A program made the translations under genes and the position numbers. 29,191 bases of DNA, taken from Caryophanales bacterium. GTDB lineage: Bacteria > Bacillota_I > Bacilli_A > RFN20 > CAG-826. The notes beneath the pieces were generated by a model that made no database searches, was not told the DNA's origin, and worked only from the letters and a program-made list of their open reading frames with translations. Shown one piece after another: positions 1-9,344 of the stretch (its first letter is position 1; every line of letters starts with the position of its first letter). The stretch lies in the NCBI GenBank assembly GCA_016280685.1, contig JAEEHE010000034.1:1-29191 (forward strand). The letters are read 5' to 3'.

Positions 1-2070
1 GCAGGTGATTACTATTTTGCGTTAGGTGGTATTGATAGCAAATTTACAGTTGGCGATAATTTAACTTTTGGCGGTTTATGGGTGGGTCGTTATAACGACG
101 TCGACTATGAATTCACAGTTACTGATTTCGCAGTTGCTTGGAGTGGCGCTGCATTCATCGAATCTGTTCCTGAATCTAATTTGGAACCATTTGATGTTGT
201 TACCTTACGTGACCTTGGTATTTTCGAGCACGAAAAAGCCACTTTTGATACAGAACAAGCGGGCTGCACCGTTATTAATTCTTGGTCACCAAGCGTTGGC
301 AACAATCATAGCAATTTTGAATTTGCCTTCGTTTTAGAAACCTATACTGATGAAGCGATGCCAGAATTAACTTTAAGAATTGGTGCGAATAGCTGGACAT
401 CCGGACACTATTTTGAGTCAAAGTTCGGTATTGACTGGGGCCCAAATGGAGTGTTCTACATAAAAGAATTTAATGGCTCAACTCAACTTTGGTCAGGTGG
501 CGATATTAATCTTAATCTTAAAAACTCAGTTAATAAAATCGCCATTGGCAATATTCATTTAGTGAATGAAGCCAAACAATATACCTATGTCAAAGTTAAT
601 GATGCTTTAATGCTAGGAAAGATTCATGATGCTTATGATGATGTGGCCTTTTTACCACGTGTTGGTTTCTATAATGCAAGCACACTTTGCTCAATTAGAA
701 ATGCTTGGGCAGAGAATTTCACTGGACAAAATGCTAAAAAGCACGATGCCGGTGGTAACTCCAATGGTTTATATTTCCAACTTGATCCAAACGACGGATA
801 TTACAATCCAGCGGGTGGAGATCCAGCATGGGAAGTGAGATATTTCCCAACCGAAAGAGAAGACACTTTATTTAATGGCCAACCATTATTCGGTTATAAA
901 GAAAGAGTTTTAGTGAAATTTGCGGAAACCCAATATTATGTTCATATCCAAGATGCAGGCAAAACTGCAGTAGCTGGTGATATTTTCACAATTAAAGGTG
1001 AATTCAGATATATCTTAAATGGTACTTATTATTCCGTTTACATTAATCAAAGATCATTTAGATTTAATGGCACAACTTGGGACTTCTATGATATTTCCGA
1101 TTTAGAAGAAAGTTCATTTGATAATCTTCAACCAACCGATTTATTACGTAACCTCGGTAGAATGAAACCAGATCACTCCGGTTCCGCGGTTAAAGAATTT
1201 GACCAAAAGATTACTTGGGATGCGGAAAATCAACAAGAAGTTGATACACTCGTCTACAAGAAAGATGCGAATGGTAATACAGGTATTTATTTCACAAATA
1301 ACAATAGTGAAACACATGGTGAGTTCCGTGTTTACTTACCAGATAACGGTTATAAGACCGAATCTAAAGGCTATGCTATGACCAAATTGACATTTGATTA
1401 TATGTATAAAAACGAAGGAGAAGTTACTGCTCAAGGTCGTAACCATTCTTTAACCGAAGATGGTTTCTATGTTCCAGCGCCTGAGAGTGCAGTCACAAAT
1501 AATTTCACAATTCAAGCTTTGATTAGATATACCGGAAATATGTATTTTGATTTTGAAAAAACATTAATTAACGATGGTTGTCTACACAGCGTTACATTAA
1601 ATCTTAATTATAGTGAAGTAATGGGATTTGCTTTTGAAATCTGGAATTTCAAAGGAACATTCTTTATGAGTAATGTTCATGCTGATTTCATTGAATTCAA
1701 TGCAAATCTTGAGAGTTTCGTTGGAGATAAACTCAAAATGTACTCTTATCTTGGTAACAACCAATGCGGAAATTACTATGCTGACGCAAAAGCAGCTTAC
1801 TTATCATTAGGCGCAGAAGATAAGGCTTTATTTGGTACTCACGCTGCTTATGGTTCTGCTAGAGCTAGATTGACAGCATGGGCAGCCGCCAATGGTGAAA
1901 CATTTGATGCCTCTGCTGGTACATTCACACCTCATGTATCCGGTCTCGGCATGATGAATATTGCTAATAACAATTATGCAGTTATCATTATCGTCGCTTC
2001 CGCAATTGCAACTATTTCTCTCGCTGGTATGTTCTTAATTATCAGAAGAAGAAAAATGATCAGAAAATAA
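1..2070 (+). CDS. Membrane-anchored multi-domain surface protein, 5' end outside window
   Basis: The reading frame is open from base 1, so the GTG at 82 is internal and 689 C-terminal residues are visible. Order: the end of a beta-rich module (residues 1-55, with YYFALGG and GDNLTFGG), a LamG/concanavalin-like stretch (about 100-235), a second beta module (about 252-365, QYYVHIQDAG, GDIFTIKGEF, SFRFNGTTWDF), another beta-sandwich-like region (about 390-570) and a short helical segment with RARLTAWAAANGE. The C-terminus is about 22 hydrophobic residues followed by RRRKMIRK, a stop-transfer tail holding the protein on the outer face of the membrane. I see no LPXTG. The modules match those in the next gene (2254-5889), so the two are paralogous neighbours. 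Exact families are not recognised; glycan or host-surface binding is an inference. The gene ends at its own terminator. Confidence 0.85.
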   Translation, partial: AGDYYFALGGIDSKFTVGDNLTFGGLWVGRYNDVDYEFTVTDFAVAWSGAAFIESVPESNLEPFDVVTLRDLGIFEHEKATFDTEQAGCTVINSWSPSVGNNHSNFEFAFVLETYTDEAMPELTLRIGANSWTSGHYFESKFGIDWGPNGVFYIKEFNGSTQLWSGGDINLNLKNSVNKIAIGNIHLVNEAKQYTYVKVNDALMLGKIHDAYDDVAFLPRVGFYNASTLCSIRNAWAENFTGQNAKKHDAGGNSNGLYFQLDPNDGYYNPAGGDPAWEVRYFPTEREDTLFNGQPLFGYKERVLVKFAETQYYVHIQDAGKTAVAGDIFTIKGEFRYILNGTYYSVYINQRSFRFNGTTWDFYDISDLEESSFDNLQPTDLLRNLGRMKPDHSGSAVKEFDQKITWDAENQQEVDTLVYKKDANGNTGIYFTNNNSETHGEFRVYLPDNGYKTESKGYAMTKLTFDYMYKNEGEVTAQGRNHSLTEDGFYVPAPESAVTNNFTIQALIRYTGNMYFDFEKTLINDGCLHSVTLNLNYSEVMGFAFEIWNFKGTFFMSNVHADFIEFNANLESFVGDKLKMYSYLGNNQCGNYYADAKAAYLSLGAEDKALFGTHAAYGSARARLTAWAAANGETFDASAGTFTPHVSGLGMMNIANNNYAVIIIVASAIATISLAGMFLIIRRRKMIRK

Positions 2071-2087
2071 TCAATAAGAGATTATTG

Positions 2088-2119
2088 AAGAGGGGCACAT
2101 AAGGCCCCTTTTCTTTTAT
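2088..2119 (+). terminator. Rho-independent terminator after the first surface-protein gene
   Basis: AGGGGC (2091-2096) pairs with GCCCCT (2104-2109). The stem extends through a G-U and two A-T pairs to about 9 bp, with a 7-nt loop and the T-rich tail TTTTCTTTTATC. It lies 18 nt after the stop codon of the upstream gene and separates it from the long operon starting at 2254. Confidence 0.9.
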
Positions 2120-2166
2120 CTAGATAGTGATTAGTTTTTATGATTGTCATTTTATAATGTTCAAAT

Positions 2167-2197
2167 TTTACAATTTAGTAGCAACATTAAGTATCAT
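2167..2197 (+). promoter_or_regulatory. Weak candidate promoter for the operon starting at 2254
   Basis: The gene at 2254 follows a terminator, so a promoter must lie in 2120-2253. The best pair I find is TTTACA (2167-2172) with TATCAT (2192-2197), spacing 19 nt, which is long. A perfect TATAAT at 2153-2158 has no good -35 box. The stretch is too AT-rich to choose by eye; treat the position as tentative. Confidence 0.25.
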
Positions 2198-2253
2198 AAT
2201 AAATTTATTTATTGGTAAAATATTATTGAATAAATAATAACGAGGGTTTTTAT

Positions 2254-5200
2254 ATGAAGAAAAAATTCTTATTCTTCTCCATTGGAGTCGTTTCAATTCT
2301 TTCGTGTGCGGCCGCGCTTTCTTTTGCGCCCACTGATAAAGTTGCGAAAGCTGCTGATCCAACTGATTTAGGAGAAATTGATTTTACTTTAAACCCCAAT
2401 CAATTAACACAACCTGATGGTATTTATTTGTTTACTGATGCAGAAAATAGCTTACCTTATGATTGGAGCAATAGATTATTTCCTGCCGGACCAGGTGCAG
2501 CGATATTCAATAATACCGATTTATATTCTGCCTCCGAGCAACGAATTCATATTTGTAAATTCGATGCTAAACAATACTACATCGCTTTTTCTGATTATTA
2601 TTCACAATCAATCATCCCTTCTACGAGAAGTGAAGGTGACACCATTACTGTTAAAGGTGACTGGGTATCCACTATGCAGGGTGCAGATTACACATTAACT
2701 GTCAACGAATTTACCGCGACATGGACAAACGGGAAATGGAAAACGGAATTTGTCATTCCTGAATTAGAAGCTTACGATAGACTTTCTTTATCAAATTTCG
2801 GTTTAGATGATTATGATAGACAATCTTTTGATAGCGATGCAGAACCTAGTGGTTGGAACACTTATGTTCCTAGTGCAGAAAATACCACTCATAGCTTTGC
2901 TATCGAATTTCTTTTTGAAGCGTATGGCTACATGACAAATACTCTCTATTTCCGTGTTGGTAGTACAGGAGCTTATGATACTGGTGATTTCTATCGTCTT
3001 TGTATGAACAATACTTGGAATGAAAACACTCACGGTGTCATCATCTGGGATGAAATTACTAATAGCAACGCTGGTACACCCACTCATAAATCTAATGATT
3101 TACCTTGTAATTTACTAACTGGTCGTCACACAATCGAATTCGGTGTGATTAGAGTTAAGAATCAAACCAAAGTCTATTCATATGTCAAATATGATGGTGA
3201 ATACTTATATCAAGAAGTTTATACACCCGCTATTGCATCATTAACTACTAAAGTAGGTGCTTGTTATTCTGGCAATAATATTTTTATTGGTAGTACACAA
3301 GACCAATCTTTAGATAATGATTTCCAATTCACGTTCAATCGTGGAAATCGTACCGATGGTGTTTATATCGATGGTCCAGTTAATGATATTCCTATATTAG
3401 ATGAATGGAATACTAGAGGTATGCCCGCTAGCAAATACAATTTCTTAAAAAACGGCGACAGAATTTATGATTTTGTAGTGTCGAACAATGGTCCTTTAAT
3501 TAAGCACAACACTGATGGTACAGTAGATAATTATTATTTAGCTTTCAGTGATTATGGTATTACTTTCCAAGCTGGTGATATCATTTCTATCGACCGCGAA
3601 TTCCATTTCTATGTTAATGGCAATGCTTACGCTCTCAAAGTCAAACCATTCTCCCTCCTTTTTGATGGGAGTAATTTTACCCAAATTGACTTAAACGAAT
3701 ATTTAAACGGAAAACTCAATGATTATGTCGTTTTTGATCTTTATGATGATGACAAAGTATCAACACTTCAAAATATCTTAGAGACCGCAGAATCAAATAT
3801 TATTAACGCTGTATCAAATAAAGTTAGATGGGAAGTATATCAACAAGCTTTATCCGATATTGAAGATGTACCGATGAACGAAGAAAAAGCGCAAGAATAT
3901 CTCCAACAAGTGAGAGAACTTGCTATTGGTCGCATCATGGCATATGTCAGTTCCGATATTTATGATGATGCTGAATTAGCACAAGTACAAGCTATCGCGA
4001 ACGATTATATCCAACAAATCAACAATTCTAATAATGTTAAATTCATTAATGATTTAGTGGAACAATTCAAAGAAGCGATTAAGAATATTAAAACAAAACA
4101 AGAGAGTATTGAAGAGAAAATCTTAGCGTTTGAGCAAGGTTATGAACAATATTTAGCCTCTTATGATGTCATTACAACTACTGACTTCTGTGCGACTGGT
4201 GAGATGAAGTTTAATCCTTATGGTTCCGATGAAGAAAGTTATGGCACTGGTGGAGAAAACACTCCTTATAGCAGATTCGCTAATAACGTTAATAACCCCA
4301 CCGGTAACCTTGTTTTCCAATTCAAATATAAGAGTACCAACCCATCCTCTACTAAATACGGATCACAAATCTTTATTAGATTAAGAGGTAATGGTGCTAC
4401 TTGTTATAGATTTGATGTCGGCACTGAGACAGCTGGTGTATCGATGATGACGTTTGAAAGAGATGTCCCTGTTATCCGTTTTGATTATGCCGCTAACTTA
4501 CAAGCTAATACCGAATATTGCATCGAATGTGGATGTATTGATTTAGCGAACTTTAATCGTGTCTTCTTATATATGAAGATCGATGGAACATGCGTTATGA
4601 AAACCATCATTGATAGATTGAATTTCCAATTATTGCCACAGATGTTCATCATGGACTCTTATACAGCGGAAGGTAGTGATGCCTATGCCACCTTATCAGC
4701 GTTAGAACAAGGCACTACTAAAAGAAAATATGCTACCTTAGCAGGTTGCCCATCTCTTGGTAGTGGATCTAACAATCAAACTTTAAATATTAAAGTGAAA
4801 GAAAATTCTATCGCTAATAACGCTAGATTATATTCCATTGAAACTGGTGCGTTTACCTATAACGGTCAAGAGACAAATAAGGATAAAGATGTCTTCCGTC
4901 TTACTAAGACTAGTCCTACATCTTATGCAGTTAATATCAGTGATTTAAATATTCAAGATGGTGACACCATCCATATCGGTGGATGCTTTGCTTCCTATGA
5001 TGAAATATTGAGAGAAAAGATTATCTATCGTTTCTTCGATAGAGACTTTACTTATGTCGCTTCGACAAATACTTGGGAAGAAAATGAGATTTCTTTAGAA
5101 GCCGCGAAAGAAGAAGCGATTTCTACATTAGAATCTTATAGAAATAAATTAGATGCTTATAATGAAGAGAACCAAAGACAAGTTCTCAATATTGTTGAAC

Positions 5201-5889
5201 AAGGTATCGCCTCTATTAATGATGCGACAACTATTGAACAAGTCTATGCGATTTTGAATCAAGCCTTAGAACAATTAGACGCTATTCCAACAATCTTAGA
5301 CGCTTATAAATCTAATGCAAAACAGGAATTAAATTCTTATAAATCGCCTGAATTATTTAGACCAGAAGAAGTCGCGGAACTTAATAGCATCCTCTCTAAT
5401 GCCTTTGCTCGTATCGATGCTTGTAACGATACCGACTCTATCGACTTAATCGTTATTGAAACTAAACAAGCGATTGATAGATTAAAGACCGCTGCAGAAT
5501 ATGATGCGGAAGAATTAGAGGCGGAAAAGAGAGTCGCGAGAGCGGAAGTCGAAGTCTATGTTGGTTTATTAGAATTCGAACGTTATAGCGATGAGAATGC
5601 TGCCGCTATTCAACAATTAGCGTTAAAAGCGAGAAATGATATTAACGCAGCTACTTCTAAAGAAGAAATTAGACAAATCGTCGAAACATTTAAACAAAAC
5701 ATTAAAGATGTGAAGACCAAAGATGGCTCTATCTTCGATGGTGAAAAATATATCGAAAAAGAACAAAAAGGAAGCACTGGTGGATGTGGTGGAGAGATTC
5801 TCTCTTCTATCATCATCGTTCCTATCATTTCCCTTGTGGCTCTTATCGTTTTATTAGTGTTAAAGGAAAAGAATTATATTCTTAAATAA
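2254..5889 (+). CDS. Large anchored surface protein with LamG-like modules and helical repeats
   Basis: 1211 residues. It starts at ATG 2254 after ACGAGGG, with an N-terminal signal peptide (MKKK, then a hydrophobic core, cleavage near residue 34). Order: beta module S1 (about 50-165, QYYIAFSDYY, GDTITVKGDW), LamG/concanavalin-like region (170-365), beta module S2 (365-480, NYYLAFSDYG, GDIISIDREF), three-helix-type repeats (485-620, ending IKNIKTK), second LamG-like region (640-820), a diverged module S3 (842-945, GDTIHIGGCF) and more helical repeats (945-1160, ending IKDVKTK). The helical parts resemble FIVAR/DUF1542-type spacers of Gram-positive surface proteins. The tail has GGCGG around Cys1178, a hydrophobic span and KEKNYILK, so it is probably a membrane anchor. 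Modules are shared with the gene ending at 2070. First gene of the operon, 14 nt before the solute-binding protein. A role in substrate adhesion or capture is inferred. Confidence 0.85.
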   Translation: MKKKFLFFSIGVVSILSCAAALSFAPTDKVAKAADPTDLGEIDFTLNPNQLTQPDGIYLFTDAENSLPYDWSNRLFPAGPGAAIFNNTDLYSASEQRIHICKFDAKQYYIAFSDYYSQSIIPSTRSEGDTITVKGDWVSTMQGADYTLTVNEFTATWTNGKWKTEFVIPELEAYDRLSLSNFGLDDYDRQSFDSDAEPSGWNTYVPSAENTTHSFAIEFLFEAYGYMTNTLYFRVGSTGAYDTGDFYRLCMNNTWNENTHGVIIWDEITNSNAGTPTHKSNDLPCNLLTGRHTIEFGVIRVKNQTKVYSYVKYDGEYLYQEVYTPAIASLTTKVGACYSGNNIFIGSTQDQSLDNDFQFTFNRGNRTDGVYIDGPVNDIPILDEWNTRGMPASKYNFLKNGDRIYDFVVSNNGPLIKHNTDGTVDNYYLAFSDYGITFQAGDIISIDREFHFYVNGNAYALKVKPFSLLFDGSNFTQIDLNEYLNGKLNDYVVFDLYDDDKVSTLQNILETAESNIINAVSNKVRWEVYQQALSDIEDVPMNEEKAQEYLQQVRELAIGRIMAYVSSDIYDDAELAQVQAIANDYIQQINNSNNVKFINDLVEQFKEAIKNIKTKQESIEEKILAFEQGYEQYLASYDVITTTDFCATGEMKFNPYGSDEESYGTGGENTPYSRFANNVNNPTGNLVFQFKYKSTNPSSTKYGSQIFIRLRGNGATCYRFDVGTETAGVSMMTFERDVPVIRFDYAANLQANTEYCIECGCIDLANFNRVFLYMKIDGTCVMKTIIDRLNFQLLPQMFIMDSYTAEGSDAYATLSALEQGTTKRKYATLAGCPSLGSGSNNQTLNIKVKENSIANNARLYSIETGAFTYNGQETNKDKDVFRLTKTSPTSYAVNISDLNIQDGDTIHIGGCFASYDEILREKIIYRFFDRDFTYVASTNTWEENEISLEAAKEEAISTLESYRNKLDAYNEENQRQVLNIVEQGIASINDATTIEQVYAILNQALEQLDAIPTILDAYKSNAKQELNSYKSPELFRPEEVAELNSILSNAFARIDACNDTDSIDLIVIETKQAIDRLKTAAEYDAEELEAEKRVARAEVEVYVGLLEFERYSDENAAAIQQLALKARNDINAATSKEEIRQIVETFKQNIKDVKTKDGSIFDGEKYIEKEQKGSTGGCGGEILSSIIIVPIISLVALIVLLVLKEKNYILK

Positions 5890-5903
5890 TAAAGGAGACT
5901 TAT

Positions 5904-7508
5904 ATGAAAAAATTATGGGCTTTTAGCGCAATCGCCTTATGCGCGATGGCGACCGCAACCGGATGTGGTGACAGAAGCGGTGAAAAAGTTGATAGCACCA
6001 AAGCACAATTAAGAGTGGCGACATTCGATGGTGGTGTTGGCGATCAATGGTTAAAGAACGCTGCGAAAATCTTTGAAGAAAAATGTGCGGAAAGAGACGA
6101 CTTCCAAGATGGTAGAGTGGGTGTACAAATCCACGTTACTGCTGATAGATCTTGCACTGGTGATATTTTAGAAACTGCGGATTTAAATAAAGATGTCTAC
6201 TTCACTGAGGGCGTCGATTATTACGCTTTGACTAACTTACACAAATTAGCGGATATTACCGATATCTTAACCGCCCCTAATGCGGATGATGGTGGTAAGA
6301 CAATCCTCAGCAAAATCGATAGTAACCTTCTTAATTTTATGAATCGTGATGGCAAATATTATGCGGTTCCATTCTATGATTGCTTCTACGGTCTTGTTTA
6401 TGATAAAGATCTCTTCTCCGAAAAGAGCTTCTATATGACCAACGAAGGCACTTTCACTAAGAACCCTGCTGATTTTGGTACTGGTCCTAATGGTGTAGCG
6501 GGTGACTGGGATGATGGTTTACCAAAAACTTATGACCAATTCTATAGGATGATGACCGCGATGGTGCAAAAACAAGTCATTCCTTTCACATATTCCGCAG
6601 GTAACGCGACATGGTATACCTCTAGAGCGTTAACTTCTTTCTGGAGTGATGATGAAGGATATGAAGATGTTAATTTGAATTATGCCTTTAATGGCACTGC
6701 TCATCATTTAGTGAAATCCATTAACGATGGTGTTGTGGAATTAGAAGAAGCGACAAATATCACTAGAGAAAATGGTTATCTATTAAGAAAACAAGCTGGT
6801 TTATATAATGCCTTAAGTTTTGCAAGAACCATCACTAAAGATTCTAAGAACTATCAACCATATTCTTCTAACTACGATGTTCAAGATGCATTTATTAACA
6901 ATAAATATATGGGTGGTTCCACTAAACCAATCGCGATGATGTTTGAAGGTACATGGTGGGAAAATGAAGCCGCTACTTCATTTGATAACGCTCGTAATAT
7001 GGGTGCTGAAAGCTTCAATTATGGTTTCATGCCAATTCCTAAAGCTAGCGAAGATAAGATTGGTGATGCCACTTTAATGAACCTCAATGAATCTTATGGT
7101 TTCATCAATGCGAACTGTGAAAACATGAAATTAGCGAAAGAATTCTTCGCTTTCTTACATTCCGATGCTCAATTAAGAGAATTCACTAAAGAAACCAACA
7201 TGACTAGAGGTTTAACTTATACCTTTGACACTGCTGATTTCGATAAGATTTCTACTTATGCTCAAGATTTAATCAACATTAGACAATGTGGTCACGCGAA
7301 GGTCGTCTATCCATGTTCGGGTTTAGATTTCTTCATCGATAATTCCGCGACATTCTCCACCAAGACTTGGCCATGGGGTACCAAAAATTACACCGATAGT
7401 CCAATTATTAAATTTATCGATGACAAAAATCTTACTGCGGAAGCTTATTTCAACGATCACGCGACTCTTATCGGTGAAGCCGAATGGTTAAGAATGGTTA
7501 ATAGATAA
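5904..7508 (+). CDS. Sugar-type ABC transporter solute-binding lipoprotein (copy A)
   Basis: 534 residues. ATG follows AAAGGAG at 7-nt spacing. The signal peptide ends in a lipobox with Cys21, so the mature protein should be lipid-anchored on the outer face of the membrane. The body fits the family 1 extracellular solute-binding fold: an opening strand with FDGGVGDQWL, a DGKYYAVPFYD segment typical of carbohydrate-binding members, the ligand-side stretch FEGTWWENEA, and a C-terminal helical region (AKEFFAFLHS). Residues 194-207 (GPNGVAGDWDDGLP) form an acidic loop that could bind calcium. Two permeases follow immediately, overlapping by 1 nt (TAATG), which supports assignment as the binding component of an importer. 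It is a diverged paralogue of the protein at 21348-23129. Ligand unknown; an oligosaccharide is the likeliest class. Confidence 0.9.
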   Translation: MKKLWAFSAIALCAMATATGCGDRSGEKVDSTKAQLRVATFDGGVGDQWLKNAAKIFEEKCAERDDFQDGRVGVQIHVTADRSCTGDILETADLNKDVYFTEGVDYYALTNLHKLADITDILTAPNADDGGKTILSKIDSNLLNFMNRDGKYYAVPFYDCFYGLVYDKDLFSEKSFYMTNEGTFTKNPADFGTGPNGVAGDWDDGLPKTYDQFYRMMTAMVQKQVIPFTYSAGNATWYTSRALTSFWSDDEGYEDVNLNYAFNGTAHHLVKSINDGVVELEEATNITRENGYLLRKQAGLYNALSFARTITKDSKNYQPYSSNYDVQDAFINNKYMGGSTKPIAMMFEGTWWENEAATSFDNARNMGAESFNYGFMPIPKASEDKIGDATLMNLNESYGFINANCENMKLAKEFFAFLHSDAQLREFTKETNMTRGLTYTFDTADFDKISTYAQDLINIRQCGHAKVVYPCSGLDFFIDNSATFSTKTWPWGTKNYTDSPIIKFIDDKNLTAEAYFNDHATLIGEAEWLRMVNR

Positions 7509-8440
7509 TGGTTAAGGAAAAGAAATATCGTAACGTTAATTCTTCGAATAGTTTCGCTAGAAATAAAGGCGATATTCTTTTCTATTGTATCGTTTTAGCG
7601 ATTCCTATCGCCCAAATCCTCATCTTCTACTTTGGTGTTAATTTCCAAAGTATTTTGATGTCGTTCCAAACCTATAGTACAAAATACAATACTTTTAGTT
7701 GGGATCCTTCCGTCAACTTCTTGAGTTTTACTGACGAATTAAAGAATCCGAATTTCTGGCTGATGATTAGAGATTCCTTTATCGTCTGGTTCTTCACTCA
7801 ATTTGCGGGAACGGTCTTAGCCTTATTCTTCTCTTATTATATTTATAAAAAGAGAACATTATCTAAATTCTTTAAATTTATCTTATTCCTACCCTCTATT
7901 ATTCCGGGATTATTATTAGTGTTAATCTTCCAGAAATTTATGAACGCGGCCGTTCCCGCTTTTACGGCGAAAGATGGCGTTATTAAGCCTGGGTTATTAA
8001 CTGACTCTAATTCCTATTTCTGGATTATTACCGCCTTTACCGTATGGGTAAGTTTCGGTAGCCAAGTTCTCGTCTATTCAGGAGCGATGGATCAAATCCC
8101 TCAAGAGATGTTAGAGGCTGGCAAGATTGATGGTGTTACACCATTTAGAGAATTTATTTCTTTAGTCGTCCCTTATATCATTCCGACAATTACCACATTC
8201 GTCATTGTCGGTGTGGCGACAATATTTACTAATCAGAATAATTTATATTCCTTCTATGGTGATGACTTAATCGGTAACGATAAAACTATCGGTTATTATC
8301 TCTACTATTTAGTGTCATCATCCGGTAGTGGTATGTCCAAATATTGCTATGCTTCCTTCTTAGGCTTAGTTTCAACATGCGTGGCCGTCCCATTAACGTT
8401 TATTGTGAGAAAAGTTTTAAGTAGATGGGGGGATAGGTAA
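7508..8440 (+). CDS. Sugar ABC transporter permease, MalF/UgpA-like
   Basis: 310 residues with about six membrane segments and a short Lys/Arg-rich cytoplasmic N-terminus. The EAA loop that docks the ATPase is present as LEAGKIDG (residues 202-209) followed by a proline-containing continuation (VVPYIIP), as in binding-protein-dependent sugar permeases. The start overlaps the stop of the binding-protein gene (TAATG) and has only a weak Shine-Dalgarno, so translation is probably coupled. It is followed 1 nt later by the partner permease. Size and topology are normal for the MalF/UgpA (CUT1-type) family; the large periplasmic insert of E. coli MalF is absent. Confidence 0.93.
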   Translation: MVKEKKYRNVNSSNSFARNKGDILFYCIVLAIPIAQILIFYFGVNFQSILMSFQTYSTKYNTFSWDPSVNFLSFTDELKNPNFWLMIRDSFIVWFFTQFAGTVLALFFSYYIYKKRTLSKFFKFILFLPSIIPGLLLVLIFQKFMNAAVPAFTAKDGVIKPGLLTDSNSYFWIITAFTVWVSFGSQVLVYSGAMDQIPQEMLEAGKIDGVTPFREFISLVVPYIIPTITTFVIVGVATIFTNQNNLYSFYGDDLIGNDKTIGYYLYYLVSSSGSGMSKYCYASFLGLVSTCVAVPLTFIVRKVLSRWGDR

Positions 8441-8441
8441 T

Positions 8442-9344
8442 ATGAAGAAAAACCCGTTAATTTCCCCACATATTAAAGAAAAAAAGACCGCTTTAACAAT
8501 TACTATCTTCGTTGTTTTAGTGATTTATTTCATCTCTTTATTAATCCCTATTATCTGGGCGATGTATTCCGCATTTAACGATAAAGATGCTTATCGTATG
8601 TTCTACACATTCGGTAAGGCGTTCCCCACAAAATTAACATTTGATAACTTTGTCATCGCTTTTACCAAATTTAAGATAACTGCCAGCTCAACCGGTGTTC
8701 GTTATAACTTCTTTGAGATGATTGGTCACTCCGTTATCTATACTTTAGGATGCGCCTTCTTCTTTACTTTAACACCATGTTTAGTCGCTTATTGTGCAGC
8801 GAGATTTAAATTTAGATTCTCTAAGGTCATCTACGCTTTTGTCATTATCACGATGTCATTACCGATTGTCGGTGCGATGCCTTCGGAAATTAGGATGCTT
8901 AAAGCTATCGGGTTATTCGATACATTTTTTGGTATGTTTGTCTTGAGGATGAACTTCCTATCGATTAACTTCTTGATATTCTATGCCCAATTCCAGATGA
9001 TACCGATGACTTATTCCGAAGCAGCGAAAGTCGATGGCGCTTCTAATTTTAGAATCATGACGACAGTGGTTTTCCCACAAGCAGTTCCGACGATGACCAC
9101 GATATTCTTGCTATCATTTATCACCTATTGGAACGATTATCAAATTCCTCGTATTTATTTACCCTCATATCCGACATTAGCTGATGGTTTATTCACCTTC
9201 GCTGAGACGGGTGAAAGAGCGGTGAACTATGACCCGGTCAAATTAGCGGGCTTTATCGGTTTGACATTACCAATCGTTCTAGTCTTCGCTTTATTAAATA
9301 GATATTTACGTCTTAACGTCGCTACAGGAGGTATTAAAGGATAA
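8442..9344 (+). CDS. Sugar ABC transporter permease, MalG/UgpE-like
   Basis: 300 residues, about six membrane segments. The EAA loop is clear: YSEAAKVDGASNF (191-203), then VVFPQAVP. This is the usual second permease of a CUT1-type sugar importer and should form a heterodimer with the product of 7508-8440. The start lies 1 nt after the first permease's stop and is preceded by a purine run (GGGGGGATAGG). The stop overlaps the start of the Ig/LamG gene by 1 nt (TAATG), which ties expression of that secreted protein to the transporter. Confidence 0.93.
   Translation: MKKNPLISPHIKEKKTALTITIFVVLVIYFISLLIPIIWAMYSAFNDKDAYRMFYTFGKAFPTKLTFDNFVIAFTKFKITASSTGVRYNFFEMIGHSVIYTLGCAFFFTLTPCLVAYCAARFKFRFSKVIYAFVIITMSLPIVGAMPSEIRMLKAIGLFDTFFGMFVLRMNFLSINFLIFYAQFQMIPMTYSEAAKVDGASNFRIMTTVVFPQAVPTMTTIFLLSFITYWNDYQIPRIYLPSYPTLADGLFTFAETGERAVNYDPVKLAGFIGLTLPIVLVFALLNRYLRLNVATGGIKG

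Noticed and set aside
82..84. GTG as a start for the first gene
   Set aside because: The same frame is open back to base 1 and its upstream residues (YYFALGG, GDNLTFGG) continue a module repeated in the neighbouring gene; the gene is cut by the window edge.
2153..2158. Perfect TATAAT as -10 box for the operon at 2254
   Set aside because: No acceptable -35 box at 16-18 nt upstream; TTGTCA is only 3 nt away. Random TATAAT is common in such AT-rich DNA.
2156..2188. AATGTT...AACATT pair similar to the dyad at 16569
   Set aside because: Spacer is 21 nt instead of 9 and only 6 bp match; not evidence for a shared operator.
2803..3087. Minus-strand open frame of 94 codons
   Set aside because: It lies wholly inside a convincing + strand surface-protein gene and shows no motif or ribosome binding site; a shadow frame. 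The same applies to minus-strand frames at 5610-5828, 14272-14466, 16963-17169 and 27342-27641.
5080..5735. Helical region as a defence or toxin domain
   Set aside because: The three-helix repeat pattern with Lys-Thr-ending units fits FIVAR/DUF1542-like spacers of surface proteins and sits next to a membrane anchor.
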